Source of the DNA: Scenedesmus sp. ARA3
Taxonomy: Eukaryota; Chlorophyta; Chlorophyceae; Sphaeropleales; Scenedesmaceae
Length of the DNA stretch: 64,000 nucleotides
Reading direction: 5' to 3'
Assembly: GCA_004335835.1 (NCBI GenBank)
Contig: RWJK01001263.1
Location: 20,111-84,110 of the forward strand
Below the pieces are notes generated by a model that saw only the letters and a list, made by a program, of their open reading frames with translations, did not search any database and had not been told where the DNA came from. Below, piece after piece: positions 36,363 through 46,991 of this stretch (position 1 is the stretch's first letter; each line of letters opens with the position of its first letter). A program made the position numbers and the translations under genes.

Positions 36363-39300
36363 CTATGATATGACAGCACGCGCCCTCACCAGATCTGCTA
36401 TGTCGTTGAAGAAGGGGTGCGCCAGCGCCTGGCGTGCGGTGATGCGCATCTGCGGGTCATACACCAGCATGCGCCCCAGCAGGTCCAGCCCGGGAGGATC
36501 CAGCGCGGGGCACATGTCCTGCAAGCAGCCAGCCGTGAAGGAAAGAAAGTGGGAGAAATGCAATTTCACGTGCACATGTACTTGCTTGTAATATGCTGCG
36601 TTGGCGCGATACAGGCAAGCAACAAGCAGGCGATGTGAACAGAGTGCAGCTGACAACCCAATCAAGCGCAGCGGCAGCAGCAGCAGCGGCGCCGCACCTG
36701 CAGCGGCTGCGGCCGCCAGCGCGGGAAGGTGTCCTTGTAGTCCGGCAGGTTGCGCACGCCCGGCCACACCGACTCATCGGGGGTGCCCAGCTTCATGAAG
36801 ATCTTGTACAGCTCGTCAATCTCCTGCAGCAGCAAATGGCAGCGAAAAAAAAAGCAAGATGTGGGGTTTGAACTCTACACTGCTATGCCCACATCCATCG
36901 GGGGTGCCCAGATCTTGTACAGCTCGTCAGTCTCCAGCAGTTGCACACGGCAGCAGCAAACAAGACAATGTGCTTTGAGTTTCCTGCTGCTGTGGCATAA
37001 GTGACAGGGGTGCCCTGCTGCAATGATGAACACATGATGCTCACCAAGTCCGACAGGAGGAGATGCCTGTAGTTATTCATTCCACTCAACTCGGTGATTG
37101 GCATGTCCCGGTGTCTGTGCATCGCATCATGTACGTCACCAGCAGCACACCACATGACACCACGAACGCACCGAGTCCCCAGGGAAGAGCGGCCTGTGGT
37201 TGATCATCTCCACGAAGATGCAGCCGATGGACCAGATGTCCACGGGCGTGGAGTAGGTCTTGGCGCCCAGCAGGATCTCCGGCGAGCGGTACCACAGCGT
37301 CACCACCTGCACAAGATAACACAGCGTGCGAAATGACAGGTTTGAAAACACACACGTATGTGTGGTAGTCTTTCTTGCCGGCAGACACACAGCCAGAGCA
37401 GCCCAGCAGAATCTCCAGCGAGCGGTACAGCAGCGTCACCACCTGCAAGAGTGTGTGGCAAAGTGACAAAAAGTGACACATTTGCAGGGCACACACGTGT
37501 CACGAGGTGGTGCATCTTGCCGGCAGGGCCAGACGAGAATAGTGCGGCAGTACAAGACAAACAGGCACAAAGGCAGACGGCAGATAGGTGGCGTATGACT
37601 GCATTCTGCAACAGAGCACGACCCGGCTGAGACTGGCTCTCATGCCAGCAAGGCGACTGCGGCAGCAGGCACCAGTTGGACTGGCAGCGCAGCAACAGCA
37701 CTGCAGGCAGAGCTGCAGCAATGGCTGCGTCTCCTGCGCACCTCGTGTGTGTATGCGCGCACGGGGATGCCAAATGCGCGCGCTAGGCCGAAGTCTGCCA
37801 GCTTGAGCTGGTTGTGCTGCCTGTCTATGAGGAGGTTCTGAGGCTTGAGGTCACGGTGCAGGATGCTGCAGAGACACGACGAAACAAGCATGCAAGGCAG
37901 TAATGATCAACAGTAAGATCAGCGCTAGGTGATAGTAGTGTGACAGTGCAAGTTATGCACCAGACAATGCGGTTGGCTGTGCACGTGCTGATGTCAGCTG
38001 CGACTAGATCAATCTACGTCAGAGATCAAGTGCCATCGCTCAAGTGCCCACTGCTGCTGCTGATCCTGTCCCCGGGTGTTTGCATATGCAGCAGATGGTC
38101 CTGGATGGTCTGCTGCTGAGCGCTGCTGCTCTTTCCCTGCTGCTGCTGCTGCTGCTGCTACTGCTGCCAGCCCTCACCGTCTCGAGTGGCAGTAGGCTAT
38201 GCCTGAAAGCATCTGCCACAGGTACAGCTGCAGCACACAAGAAAAGTAAACAGCGGACGGCACCAGAGTTACAAAATGCATCAAACCACCATACAATCAC
38301 ACCGCAGGTAGCACCAATTTGCCGCCTAACAGCTGGTTGCACAGTCATGCTGTTCCTACAAACGCTGAGCACACAGGCAGCAAGCTACTCCCCCGCGGTC
38401 ATCACAGCGTGCACTATGAAGTTTGTATGCATCCTGTGTGAACTTCCTGCTCTTCACAGTCTGAAGTTCCCACCTTGATGAGCCTGTGGTCGCTGCTGAA
38501 GCCTGGCAGTGCATCCATCAGCTTCTTGAGGTCTAGGTCCAGGTACTCAAACACCAGGTACAGCCGCTTGTCCGCGTGGATCACGTCATACAGCCTGGCA
38601 GCAGCAGCAGCAGCGGCAGCAGCAGCCGCAGGCAATCGTTACTAGAGGTAATAATACTGGGTATTCGCACTGTAGAAGCACCAGACAGTAGCCTCGCCAG
38701 CGACACGACATGGGTGCGCCGCTGTATGTAGTGCAGACAGCAGTGAAGGTCCCGAGCCGCACACAGCAGCCGTATGTAAGTGACTGCATGGCACGCTTGT
38801 TGCTGCAGCTGCTGCCATCAAAGATAGTAGCACCTGCACACCCCACCACCATCACCAGGCCCCAAGTGCAGCGCATGCGGTGTGAACCATCCCCCAGCAA
38901 AGGCGAGTAGTGTGCACGCACAGCATTGGGCTGGTTCGCCCGGCCTGTGCCAGGCTGCATGAACCAACAGCATGACTGCTGCAGCATGCCTTGTCATTGG
39001 TCAAACGCTACGCTTTGTCGGCGCCAGCAGCTCGTGGCTTGAGTAGCACTGCTGCAAACTGCTGCTGCTGTGCAGCATTGCCAGCAATGCACTACATGCA
39101 GCTGGTGCTTCCTGTGTAGCTGACTCTGGCTGCTGCAGCATACGCTGCAAAACACACCAGTTGGCAAGGCCAGGAGGCCAACACACCTGACTACGTTTGG
39201 GTGGTTCAGCTCCTTGAGCAGAGCAATCTCCCGGATTGCTGTGCTGGGCACACCTTCCTCCTCTTGCTCAAGCCTGATCTTTTTGAGGGCCACAATCATG

Positions 39301-39516
39301 CCGGTGCGCGTGTCCCTGGCCTTATACACCACACCATAGGTGCCCTCACCCACACGATCCAAGCGCTCATACTGCACACAGCACCAGATGTCGGTTGCCA
39401 AGTGAGAGAAGCAGAAGAGCAGTACACCTGTACAGACACGGGTTGATGGCTGCTGCTTGGGCAGCATGCAGCTGCCCAGCGCTTGCATAGATGCTTAAAT
39501 GGCTTACCTTTTCCAT
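36363..39516 (-). CDS. CDKA: Cyclin-dependent kinase A (PSTAIRE CDK, Cdc2 type)
   Basis: A cell-cycle serine/threonine kinase that pairs with cyclins for S and M entry. Eight exons with closing phases: 39508-39516, 39187-39371, 38474-38594, 38178-38227, 37742-37865, 37172-37306, 36698-36823, 36363-36518. They give 301 residues, normal for CDKA (about 294). Seen in order: [20 protein letters not shown] (glycine loop with inhibitory T/Y), VALKKI lysine, the cyclin-binding helix [10 protein letters not shown], the catalytic loop [11 protein letters not shown], a T-loop threonine in [21 protein letters not shown] and HPFFNDI. The end may be read-through of a donor-like GTGAGG (VRARAVIS, then TAG at 36363-36365) or may splice to an unseen short exon. 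Three exon edges have decayed copies in the introns or 3' flank. It stands divergent to the SLC25 gene. Confidence 0.92.
36896..36936 (-). repeat. Copy of the CDKA exon-7 5' edge
   Basis: Matches 36786-36823 ([15 protein letters not shown]), with an internal deletion. It is about 110 bp away in the upstream intron, in direct orientation. Confidence 0.7.
37400..37447 (-). repeat. Copy of the CDKA exon-6 5' edge
   Basis: Reads [14 protein letters not shown], preceded by CTTGCAG. It copies 37268-37306 ([14 protein letters not shown]). It keeps a usable AG acceptor about 137 bp before the real one. Using it would replace the invariant W and P and soon run off the kinase frame. Confidence 0.75.
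38595..38632 (-). repeat. CTG-rich tract before the CDKA exon-3 acceptor
   Basis: CAG/CGG triplets on the plus strand, which are CTG/CCG on the sense strand, abut the acceptor of the exon starting [10 protein letters not shown]. Same placement as the CTG runs in other genes here. Confidence 0.65.
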
Positions 39517-40338
39517 CCTGCGGGGTCAGGCAGCCCCAGGGCCCTGCTAGCAGGCCTGATATTGTCCTGCTGTATGGCGCCCAGCTGCTGCCTGTTCCGA
39601 GGACAGTTTCTGAACGTTTGAAACGGCGCAGGTTGATTGCAAGAGCAGAACAGATTGGGATCGAGCGGTTGTGCCTGGCGCAGCCTGAAGGATAAGTGGC
39701 GGGCTACTCGAACCAGGCCAATAACACCTACTCACTTGACAAGTGGGGCAACACACAACTCCAGGTGCCAACACGCATGTGCTGATCAGCCTCGAACGCG
39801 CAGAAAACCCGAGATTCGCTTTGATTGCTTGCCGCCATCTATTCTCATCAGCAGCCTGAGGCAACAGCAGTATCGACTTCACCGTGCACTCAACTGCCTT
39901 CATTAGCGAACATAGGTGCTTATACAAGCTGACAGACCAGAATTGAGGGCATGCTGTGGCACACACGTGCCTTAGATCATCAGGCACACCGCCAAAAACA
40001 TGCCAGACAGTAGCGCAGGCAAGCAGCAGGACGCTAAGGCAGAGTTTGAGTTCCCAATAGGTGAGCAAGGTGCCTCGAATGCATGTTTAGCTTAACAGCA
40101 GTATGCTGTAGCGGCAGCAGCTCGCCAAGCAGCAGCCGCTTGGCGCAGTTGCTGCTGCAGACACCTGCTGCATGAGCACCCTGAAGCAGCGCGACAGCAC
40201 TCATTGGCAGCAGCAGCAGCAGCAACAGCATGCAGCATTGTACCTGCAGGAAAGTCACAATGGTTAATGCGTACAGCACATGTGTATGTCCTGTTATTCC
40301 GTCATAGAGGGGCTGAAGCGGCTCAAGGCAGTTGTGCA
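39517..40338. other. Divergent intergenic region between CDKA and the SLC25 carrier
   Basis: About 820 bp must contain both promoters and 5' UTRs. No TATA box or exact E2F site was recognised. CAG-rich stretches near 40205-40230 are the only repeats apart from the TGTCACT heptamers further right. Confidence 0.5.
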
Positions 40339-41373
40339 ATGCCAGTAAGCTTGCACGCCTCACCGGCTCAAGTATCCCTCCCGCCCCGTCCTTTCTACCT
40401 CTGCCGGTGCGCTACCATCCCACCTTGTCACTTGTCACTTGTCACTTGTCACTGTCAATTGTCATCTGCAGACAACAACCCGCACACCAACTACCGCCAC
40501 CAGGAGCCATGGACAGCGCTTGCACTAGACAACCTTCACGGCTTTGCCATCCAGCTGGCGTGTGCGGGAGGCTCAGGTGCCATTGCAAAGACAGCAGTAG
40601 CACCACTGGAGCGAGTCAAGGTCCGTTACAAGCAACGCTGCACAGCAGCGTAGCAGGGTGTGCGGCAGTGGTTCGGCAGTGCAGGCTGAATGCGCAGTGC
40701 ACGCTGCGCAGTACACAGTTGAGGGCTGCCCTGTTGTGAGTTGCTACGCAGCGGCACATACGTGCATGGCAGCGCTCGCAGCGGACCCACAACTTGTAGC
40801 TGCTGATGCTGGCGCCTGTAGAGGCAGCAACGCAAACAATGATATCTGTGGTGCAGCACCACTTACAGTTGTTGTTCTGCCGTAATCAGCTGCTGCGCAT
40901 GTTTAGGACAACCTTCACCTAAAACCCTGTTGTGGTGTCCTGCTTGCGCCTGCCTGCTTGCAGATCCTGCTGCAGGTGCAGCAGATGAGCAGCCTGCCGC
41001 AGCAGCAGCAGTACAAGGGCCTGTGGGATGCACTGCGGCGGATACCCAGCAGAGAAGGCGGCATTGCGGTGAGCAGCGGGCTTACACTGGGGCTGGCAGC
41101 AGCAGCAGCAGCAGCAGCAGCACTGGTGGCGGGTAGCCGCTGAAAGCCGCAACCGCAGCAACGCGTATAGCAGGATAAATGGGCTGCTCCAATGGCTGCA
41201 GCACCAGAGTTTCTGGGATGTGCACGATAGCCGGCAGAGCTCAAGGCATGGTGCTGCATGCAGGCGTTGATGCTGTGCTGCTGAGAAGAGCAGTGCACTT
41301 GCCACAGCAGTTGGTGCACATAAACTGCAGGTGGCATTGAGCACAGAGATGAAAGGGTTATGATCTTGAAGGG

Positions 41374-41411
<38 letters not shown>

Positions 41412-42912
41412 TCTGCAGCAGCGCAACACGCCACATCAAATGTTGGAATGTGCTGCCTGCCTTGCAACTGGGCTAACATGGCGCGGCTGCTGCCTGACAA
41501 GGGCCTTGCCTTTGCTCTGCATCAGTTCAAGCTCATGTTCATGCGGCATGTCCGTGTGTTGTGTGTTTCTGCAGGCGCTGTACCGCGGCAACGGTGCTAA
41601 CGTGGCGCGGCTGCTGCCTGACGTGGGCTTCAAGTTTGCGGTGCACGACCAGTTCAAGCTCATGTTCACGCCACCAGACGGCAGCCCGCTTGGTGTGCAG
41701 GAGAAGATGGCGGCAGGAGCAGCCACTGGTGAGGGCGGCTGCTGCAGTGCACTGCACTGCTCTGGGCATCGGCAAAAATTGCTGAGTCACAACTGTTCTA
41801 TGCTGAGTCACAACTGTGGCTGCAAGGCATGCTGCGCACAAACAAGCTGTACTTGCTGGACTTCACCACTCAAGCAAAAGCACGACGCCATCCATCCTAG
41901 CGACTGGCACATCGTCTCTCATGCAGACTTGCTGTGCCATAAGCAACCTCCTACAGCACCATACCAAGCACGGGCCTGCCATTTTTCACCCGCTGCCGCA
42001 CCCTTTCCACTGCAGGCATCCTGCGCACGCTCATGTTCTACCCGCTGGACTTCAGCCGCACGCGCCTCACCGCAGACACCACGCCAGCAGGCCAGCAGCG
42101 GCCCTTTGCTGGCGTGGCCTCCTGCCTGCGGCACGCGTGGCACCAGCGCGGGCTGCGGGCCTGGTATCAGGGCATGGGCATGTCACTGCCGGGGGTGGTG
42201 GTGTACACCAGCATCAGCTTCACCGCATATGACTCACTCAAGGTGGGTGGCGGGCGATGTAGCTGCATACCGCATAGGGCTGCATGGCTATTGTGCGTGA
42301 CAACGGTGTAGCTGCATGGCGGGTCGGCTGTGTAGCTGGGCGGGAATTTGGGTGATGTGCTGGGGCTTGATGTCTTGTGGGCGCGTCTGGATGGCGCATC
42401 GGCAACACGTCACTGTCTGTTGTTATCGTGACTGCCTGCATACGCTCCTCTGCCTGCAATGCTGCACCGCGCCAGCCTACTTTACCCTTTCTTCCTTACT
42501 CCCCTGCCTGTCACCCGCCGCGTCATGCGCCTCCCCACGCTGTTGTCACCTGCAGCAGCAGCTGCCGGCAGACAAGGCGTCCAAGGAGCAGTGGTGGTAC
42601 CCCTTCGCCAAGATCGGCTGCGGCGCAGCGGCAGGTATCGCAGCGCAGACCGCGAGCTACCCGCTAGACACGCTGCGGCGGCGGCTGCAGGTGAACGGCG
42701 CCCCTGGCACTAGCCTGCAGTACAAAGGCTACCTGCACTGCCTGCGGCACATGGCGCAGCATAAGGAGGGGCTGCTGCGGCAGCTGTTCCGGGGCTGGGG
42801 CATCAACTGCTTGAAAACGGCGCCTGGCGCAGCGGTGCAGTTTGTGGCGTATGATTTGCTGCGGCTGGCGGTGACGAGTATAGATCCTGCAGGGGCGGTT
42901 TCGCCGCTGTAG
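40339..42912 (+). CDS. SLC25 family mitochondrial carrier (nucleotide-carrier-like)
   Basis: A six-helix inner-membrane exchanger. Exons 40339-40620, 40964-41068, 41575-41728, 42016-42242 and 42556-42912 join in phase to 374 residues. The three repeats carry the signature loops PLERVK, PLDFSR and PLDTLR. Other family text: GGSGAIAKTAVAP, YRGNGANVARLLP, WYQGMGMSLPGVVVY, FRGWGINCLKTAPGAAV. ADP/ATP carriers have RRRMMM after the third loop; here it is RRRLQV, so a classical AAC is unlikely. A CoA, ATP-Mg/Pi or AAC-like substrate is open. The N-terminal about 45 residues before DNNPHTNY rest on an ATG at 40339 and run through TGTCACT repeats; the true start may instead be an upstream exon spliced at the CTGCAG near 40468. 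A diverged copy of exon 3's 5' part lies at 41455-41545. Confidence 0.85.
40428..40464 (+). repeat. TGTCACT heptamer repeat at the 5' end of the SLC25 gene
   Basis: Four near-perfect copies of TGTCACT run directly up to the possible acceptor at 40468. If translated from the ATG at 40339 they give HLSLVTCHCQL. This looks unlike carrier sequence and supports the idea that the region is 5' UTR or intron. Confidence 0.6.
41455..41545 (+). repeat. Intronic copy of SLC25 exon-3 sequence
   Basis: Parallels 41595-41668 (GANVARLLPDVGFKFAVHDQ). The copy reads GLTWRGCCL in one frame and ANMARLLPDKGLAFALHQ in the frame of the exon, then FKLMFM. Direct orientation, about 138 bp upstream of the real exon. 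Confidence 0.75.
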
Positions 42913-44086
42913 TAGGGGAGTGTTGCCACTGTGAGTGTTTTTGTGTGATGAAGGTAGCAGTGCTGGAAGGTAGTTGGTTGGGTGTATGTGGCAGGCAGTA
43001 GTGGTTGGAAGTGTGTTGAGTATTTGCAGGCTGCTGGCACTCTAGTCACTGCTAATTGCTGAGTGGTGGTGACAAAGGCTTGCATGCAAGCTGCATGCAG
43101 ACGGGTTTGTGTCAAGCAAGGGAAGCAATTCACGCACTCAGGAGAGGTTCCCATGTGGTGCCATGCAAGCATTGCACATTCTTGAGCAACATATTGAGCT
43201 GCGCTCAGCAAATGCCACTCAGTGTTTTTGGTTTCATCAGCAGCACAGTCGCTCCTTGTGTGGGCACTGCTGTCGGGCGCATGCTGCCTATTGTAGATGG
43301 CAAGGCAGAACTGCTCCTTTGCAGTTGTAACTTACCACATCAACAGCAATCAGCTGCGTTAGCCGAATGTCACTGCTGTGCTGCATGTTTAAGAACAAAT
43401 TTACACATCCTCCGAGTCCTCACGGCATGTCCTGGGTTGTTGTGCTGCTTCAGTCCTTCATGGCCATCACTTGGGCACACATGTAAACATATGTAAACAT
43501 AACAGCGTATTATGAGACTGCAGACCCGAACTAGTGTCTTAAAGGACTGACCTCGCACGGGCCACCTTGCAGTTCAGCTTGTCAAGAGTTTGGAGTACCG
43601 TTGAGTGTACACGTGAGGCTGGTTGCTATCCTTTTGGCCCTATTGCCAAAGTCCCGAAACAGAGCTATCGCTGAATCTGAAGTTTTGAAGAGGAAATCCG
43701 GGACCAGGTGCTGAGCAGTGCAGCAGAAGGAACGTGTAGGTTGTTTGGTCACCGTGGGGTTCTGCTCTGCACTGGCGAGCAGCTGGTCACTTTTGGGCCA
43801 GTACTTCTGTCTGCTGGTGCGTCAACTGTGCGGTGTAAAACCACGATCGCATTCATTCCAAAAGCTTCACGTAGGTCACGAGCGCTCCCGCACCTCGCTA
43901 CCCTGTCTCGTGTCCCACTTCACTTCGTTCCTGCCGTACGGTTCACACAAGCAGCAGCATCGATAACTCGCTCCATATATACGTAAAACATATTGTTAAA
44001 TAGGCGCGTGAATCCGCCTTTTGGCGGTTGCTGCCCAACTCACCTTCCTCTAGCCTGCTCAGCAGTGCTGCTGCAGCTCGATAGCC
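42913..44086. other. Intergenic region between the carrier and lipase genes
   Basis: Holds the carrier 3' UTR (TGTAA signals at about 43325, 43484 and 43493) and the lipase promoter. Small ORFs are present but none resembles a protein. The right end becomes AT-richer and carries a TATA-like motif at 43973-43981. Confidence 0.5.
43973..43981 (+). promoter_or_regulatory. TATA-like box of the lipase gene
   Basis: CATATATAC lies about 110 bp before the lipase ATG at 44087, in a locally AT-rich patch. Position fits a core promoter with a short 5' UTR; no transcript evidence is available. Confidence 0.45.
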
Positions 44087-46320
44087 ATGCGCGGCTCCTT
44101 AGCCGTTCTGCTGGTTGTTTTCCTATCTTTTCTGAATCTAGCTAGCGGACAGACGGTATTAGACGCTCTCACCGGCCTATGGCGCGGCAATCAAGGCAGT
44201 GTGCAGCGGGGTGCTGTCAACCTGGCACGCCTGTCAGCAAGGCCGGCCCAGTACAACTTTACCCTGCCTCAGTGCAAAACAACAAACGTGTTGCTCAACA
44301 ACGGAGGCTTCCCCAGAGATTGGGCTAGGTTGCAACCTCAGGAACAGGTGGGAAGGGGTGCAGTGACGCACAGAACCGTGCAGCCTAGGACTGCTGTCAC
44401 TTGCTGCCAAGCAGACAAGTGACATAGCTCACCCAAACCTTTACAAGCACACCTGCCTGCTGCAATGGCAAACAACTTCATCCACCTCTAGCCAGCTGAG
44501 CGTGCAAGTTACCCAAGACAGCTGTGTCATCATTCGACTTGCTGACTGCCAATGAGTTTGTGAGACTCATTGGGACACAGTGAGCTTGCAGCTTCCAGCC
44601 CTTTGCCACCCTGCACGCCATTGCTTCCACACTCACGTTCATCCCTTGCTGCCACTGCTGCCTACAAAACGCACAGGTGCTGCACCCCATCAACCTCGTG
44701 ATGATGCAGCTGGCGTATGCAGTGTACCAACCGCCAGATGCCCTGACGGGCTGCTTGCAGGCCATGGGCATCGTGCCCAACAGCATCAAGGTGGTGGAGG
44801 CAAATGTGCCAGAGTATGACACAGTGCGCACAGCCTACGTGATGATGGCTGCCAACCAGCGCATCTTTGTGCTGATACGGTGAGCAGGCGGTGTGCACCG
44901 CACCTGTGATGGAAAGCGTAAGACACCTCTTACGTGCACTCATGTGTTGACTGAGATGCCCCTGCCTATGCATCGTCAGCATGCCAGCATGCAGCTACAC
45001 GTCATGCACCGCCTGCTACTGATGCCGGCTTGCAAACATACCGAGTCTCCTAGGTACAATGCATGCACCATGTGGTGTCTCGCTGTGCACGCAGGGGCTC
45101 CGTAGTGACAAGGGACACACTCACGCATGACGTCACAAGCAAAATGCCAGCTTGCAGCCACACGTCGCGCACTGCCTGCTGTGTTCTGTTGCGCATGCAG
45201 GGGCTCAGTAGTGACAAGGGACACACTCACGCATGACGTCACAAGCAAAATGCCAGCTTGCAACCACACGCCGTGCACTGCCTGCCGTGTTCTGTTGTGC
45301 ATGCAGGGGCTCCGTAGTAACCAGGGACACACTCACGCATGACGTCACCGTCAACATGCCAGCTTGCAGCTACACGTCGCGCACTGCCTGCCGTGTTCTG
45401 TTGTGCATGCAGGGGCTCCGTAGTAACCAGGGACACACTCACGCCTGACGTCACCTTCAACATGCCAGCTTGCAGCCACACGTCTTGCACTGCCTGCCGT
45501 GTTCTGTGGCACATGCAGGGGCTCTGTAGTGACAAGAGACGCACTCACGCGCGACGTCACAATCAACATGGCCTGCCGACATGTCCAGCCACCAGAGAAC
45601 ACCTTTGGAACACCTGGCAGCGACATCAGGCTGCACAGAGGCTTCTACCGCGCCTGGCAGGTGCTAGAACCTGGCGTAACTGCAGCTGTGCAGGCATATT
45701 TGAAGAAGGTGCCTTCTGGAGAAGTGTATGTGGTGGGGCACAGCCTGGGAGCTGCGGTGGCATCTATTGCGGCACTGCGGCTCAATGCAGTGCTCGGCGC
45801 TGCGCAAGGCAGCAGGGGCACTGTGGCTGGTGTGTGGCTGATCGCGAGCCCCAGGCCAGGTGAGAGCGATTTTATGTTGTGGCTGGCTGGCTGCTGGCAT
45901 GCAGGTGGCAGCATCAAGCGTGCTGTGTGGTAAATCAATCCATCAATCAATCAATTACATGTTTTTCTAGCAAGAGGTGAACACAGAGAAGGGAGCCACT
46001 CCCAAACCACCTTAGGTGATTCGTGGCCAGTGAGTGTGCTGTGTGGTCGGTGTTGTTTTATAAGTGCCACGCTGTGGGGTGGTGTGTGGTTTGGACGCAC
46101 CAGACCAGGCATGACTTGTTGCTGCTGACTGACTGGCTGATGCCAGCAAGTGTTGGCATTGCAGGATGCAGAGAGCAGCACATGCTGCGCAGGCAGGTGC
46201 CACATGCAGCCTGACAAACCACTTGCATAGACGATTGCAGGCGCAAAACATGAAGACTGTGCTGCTGCTTGTGCCGTTTTCTGGCAACGGCTGCCTTCGC
46301 AGCTTGCTCTGTTGCTAATG

Positions 46321-46366
<46 letters not shown>

Positions 46367-46991
46367 AGGCAACGCTGCATTCTTCCAGGCATACAACAGC
46401 ATCCTGATGTCCAGGACCCTGCGCATGAGCAACAACCAAGACTTTGCCAGCCGCATGCCCTACCCAGTTCAAGACTGCAACATAGACAACATAGCTGCCG
46501 GACCAGCTGCCCTGTTCAACCTCAACTCGCTGTTTGCGAGCACAGCACGCTTTGAGTTTGCGCATGTCGGCCGGGCTGTGCTGATGTGCCCAGACCCTCG
46601 AACAGGCCTCACAGACTTCAGGATGTTCCCTCGTGGCTCCGAAGTTGTGGATTGCACGGCAACAGCAGACGAAGTGGATGCATCTGGCGCTACACACCAG
46701 CTGGGAAGCTATTTTGATGCCTGGAGGCGAGGCTACGCTGCAAGCAGGGGCTCGAACCTGGCGACTGATCCGCGCGTACAGTCTGTGCTGTGCAACGCAT
46801 GCACGCAGCGCGCAGAGACAGTGCTAGAGCAGCTCGCGGTGCCTGCTCGGCCTGGCGGCCCAGTCACCTGCGGTGCTGACGCAAGCTGCAGTGTACAGCG
46901 CGCGTTTGCTGCTGCTACTGCGCTGGGGAACGAGCTGGTGTCGCCGTTTGGCAGGGGTGGCTCCAGCTGTGTTGGGTTTGTGTGTGCTTAG
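44087..46991 (+). CDS. Secreted class-3 lipase (triacylglycerol lipase-like)
   Basis: A serine hydrolase of the alpha/beta fold, predicted to enter the secretory pathway. Exons 44087-44347, 44677-44879, 45519-45859 and 46369-46991 join in phase to 475 residues. The start MRGSLAVLLVVFLSFLNLASG is a clear signal peptide. The nucleophile elbow VYVVGHSLGAAVAS sits in exon 3. Exon 4 supplies the later part (SRMPYPVQDCNIDN, then ATHQLGSYFDAW, where the histidine is the likely catalytic one). Cysteines near the C-terminus (VTCGADASCS, SSCVGFVCA) fit an extracellular protein. Intron 2 is filled by tandem copies of the start of exon 3. Intron 3 ends with a run of CTG triplets against the acceptor. Substrate (triacylglycerol or galactolipid) cannot be told from sequence alone. 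Confidence 0.88.
44978..45625 (+). repeat. 106-bp tandem array of the lipase exon-3 acceptor edge
   Basis: Exon-like segments beginning GGGCTC(C/A/T)GTAGT start right after an AG at 45095, 45201, 45307, 45413 and 45519: five copies at exactly 106-bp steps, plus a degenerate earlier piece near 44978-45020. Only the last, at 45519, continues into lipase sequence. Each copy holds a GACGTCA core; the four intronic copies have the full palindrome TGACGTCA at 45128, 45234, 45340 and 45446, while the exon copy has CGACGTCA. Confidence 0.85.
46321..46366 (+). repeat. CTG run before the lipase exon-4 acceptor
   Basis: About 15 uninterrupted CTG triplets end in CTGCAG, the acceptor of exon 4 at 46369. 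It replaces a normal polypyrimidine tract. Confidence 0.85.

Noticed and set aside
40339..42912. Canonical ADP/ATP carrier
   Set aside because: The diagnostic RRRMMM is replaced by RRRLQV, so only SLC25 membership is claimed.
45095..45518. Earlier acceptors of the lipase array as true starts of exon 3
   Set aside because: Reading on from any of them meets a stop in the next 106-bp unit; only 45519 gives the GHSLG-containing lipase.
44978..45625. CRISPR-like array (regular 106-bp repeats)
   Set aside because: Repeats are long, contain exon sequence and an acceptor, have no distinct spacers, and lie in a eukaryotic intron.
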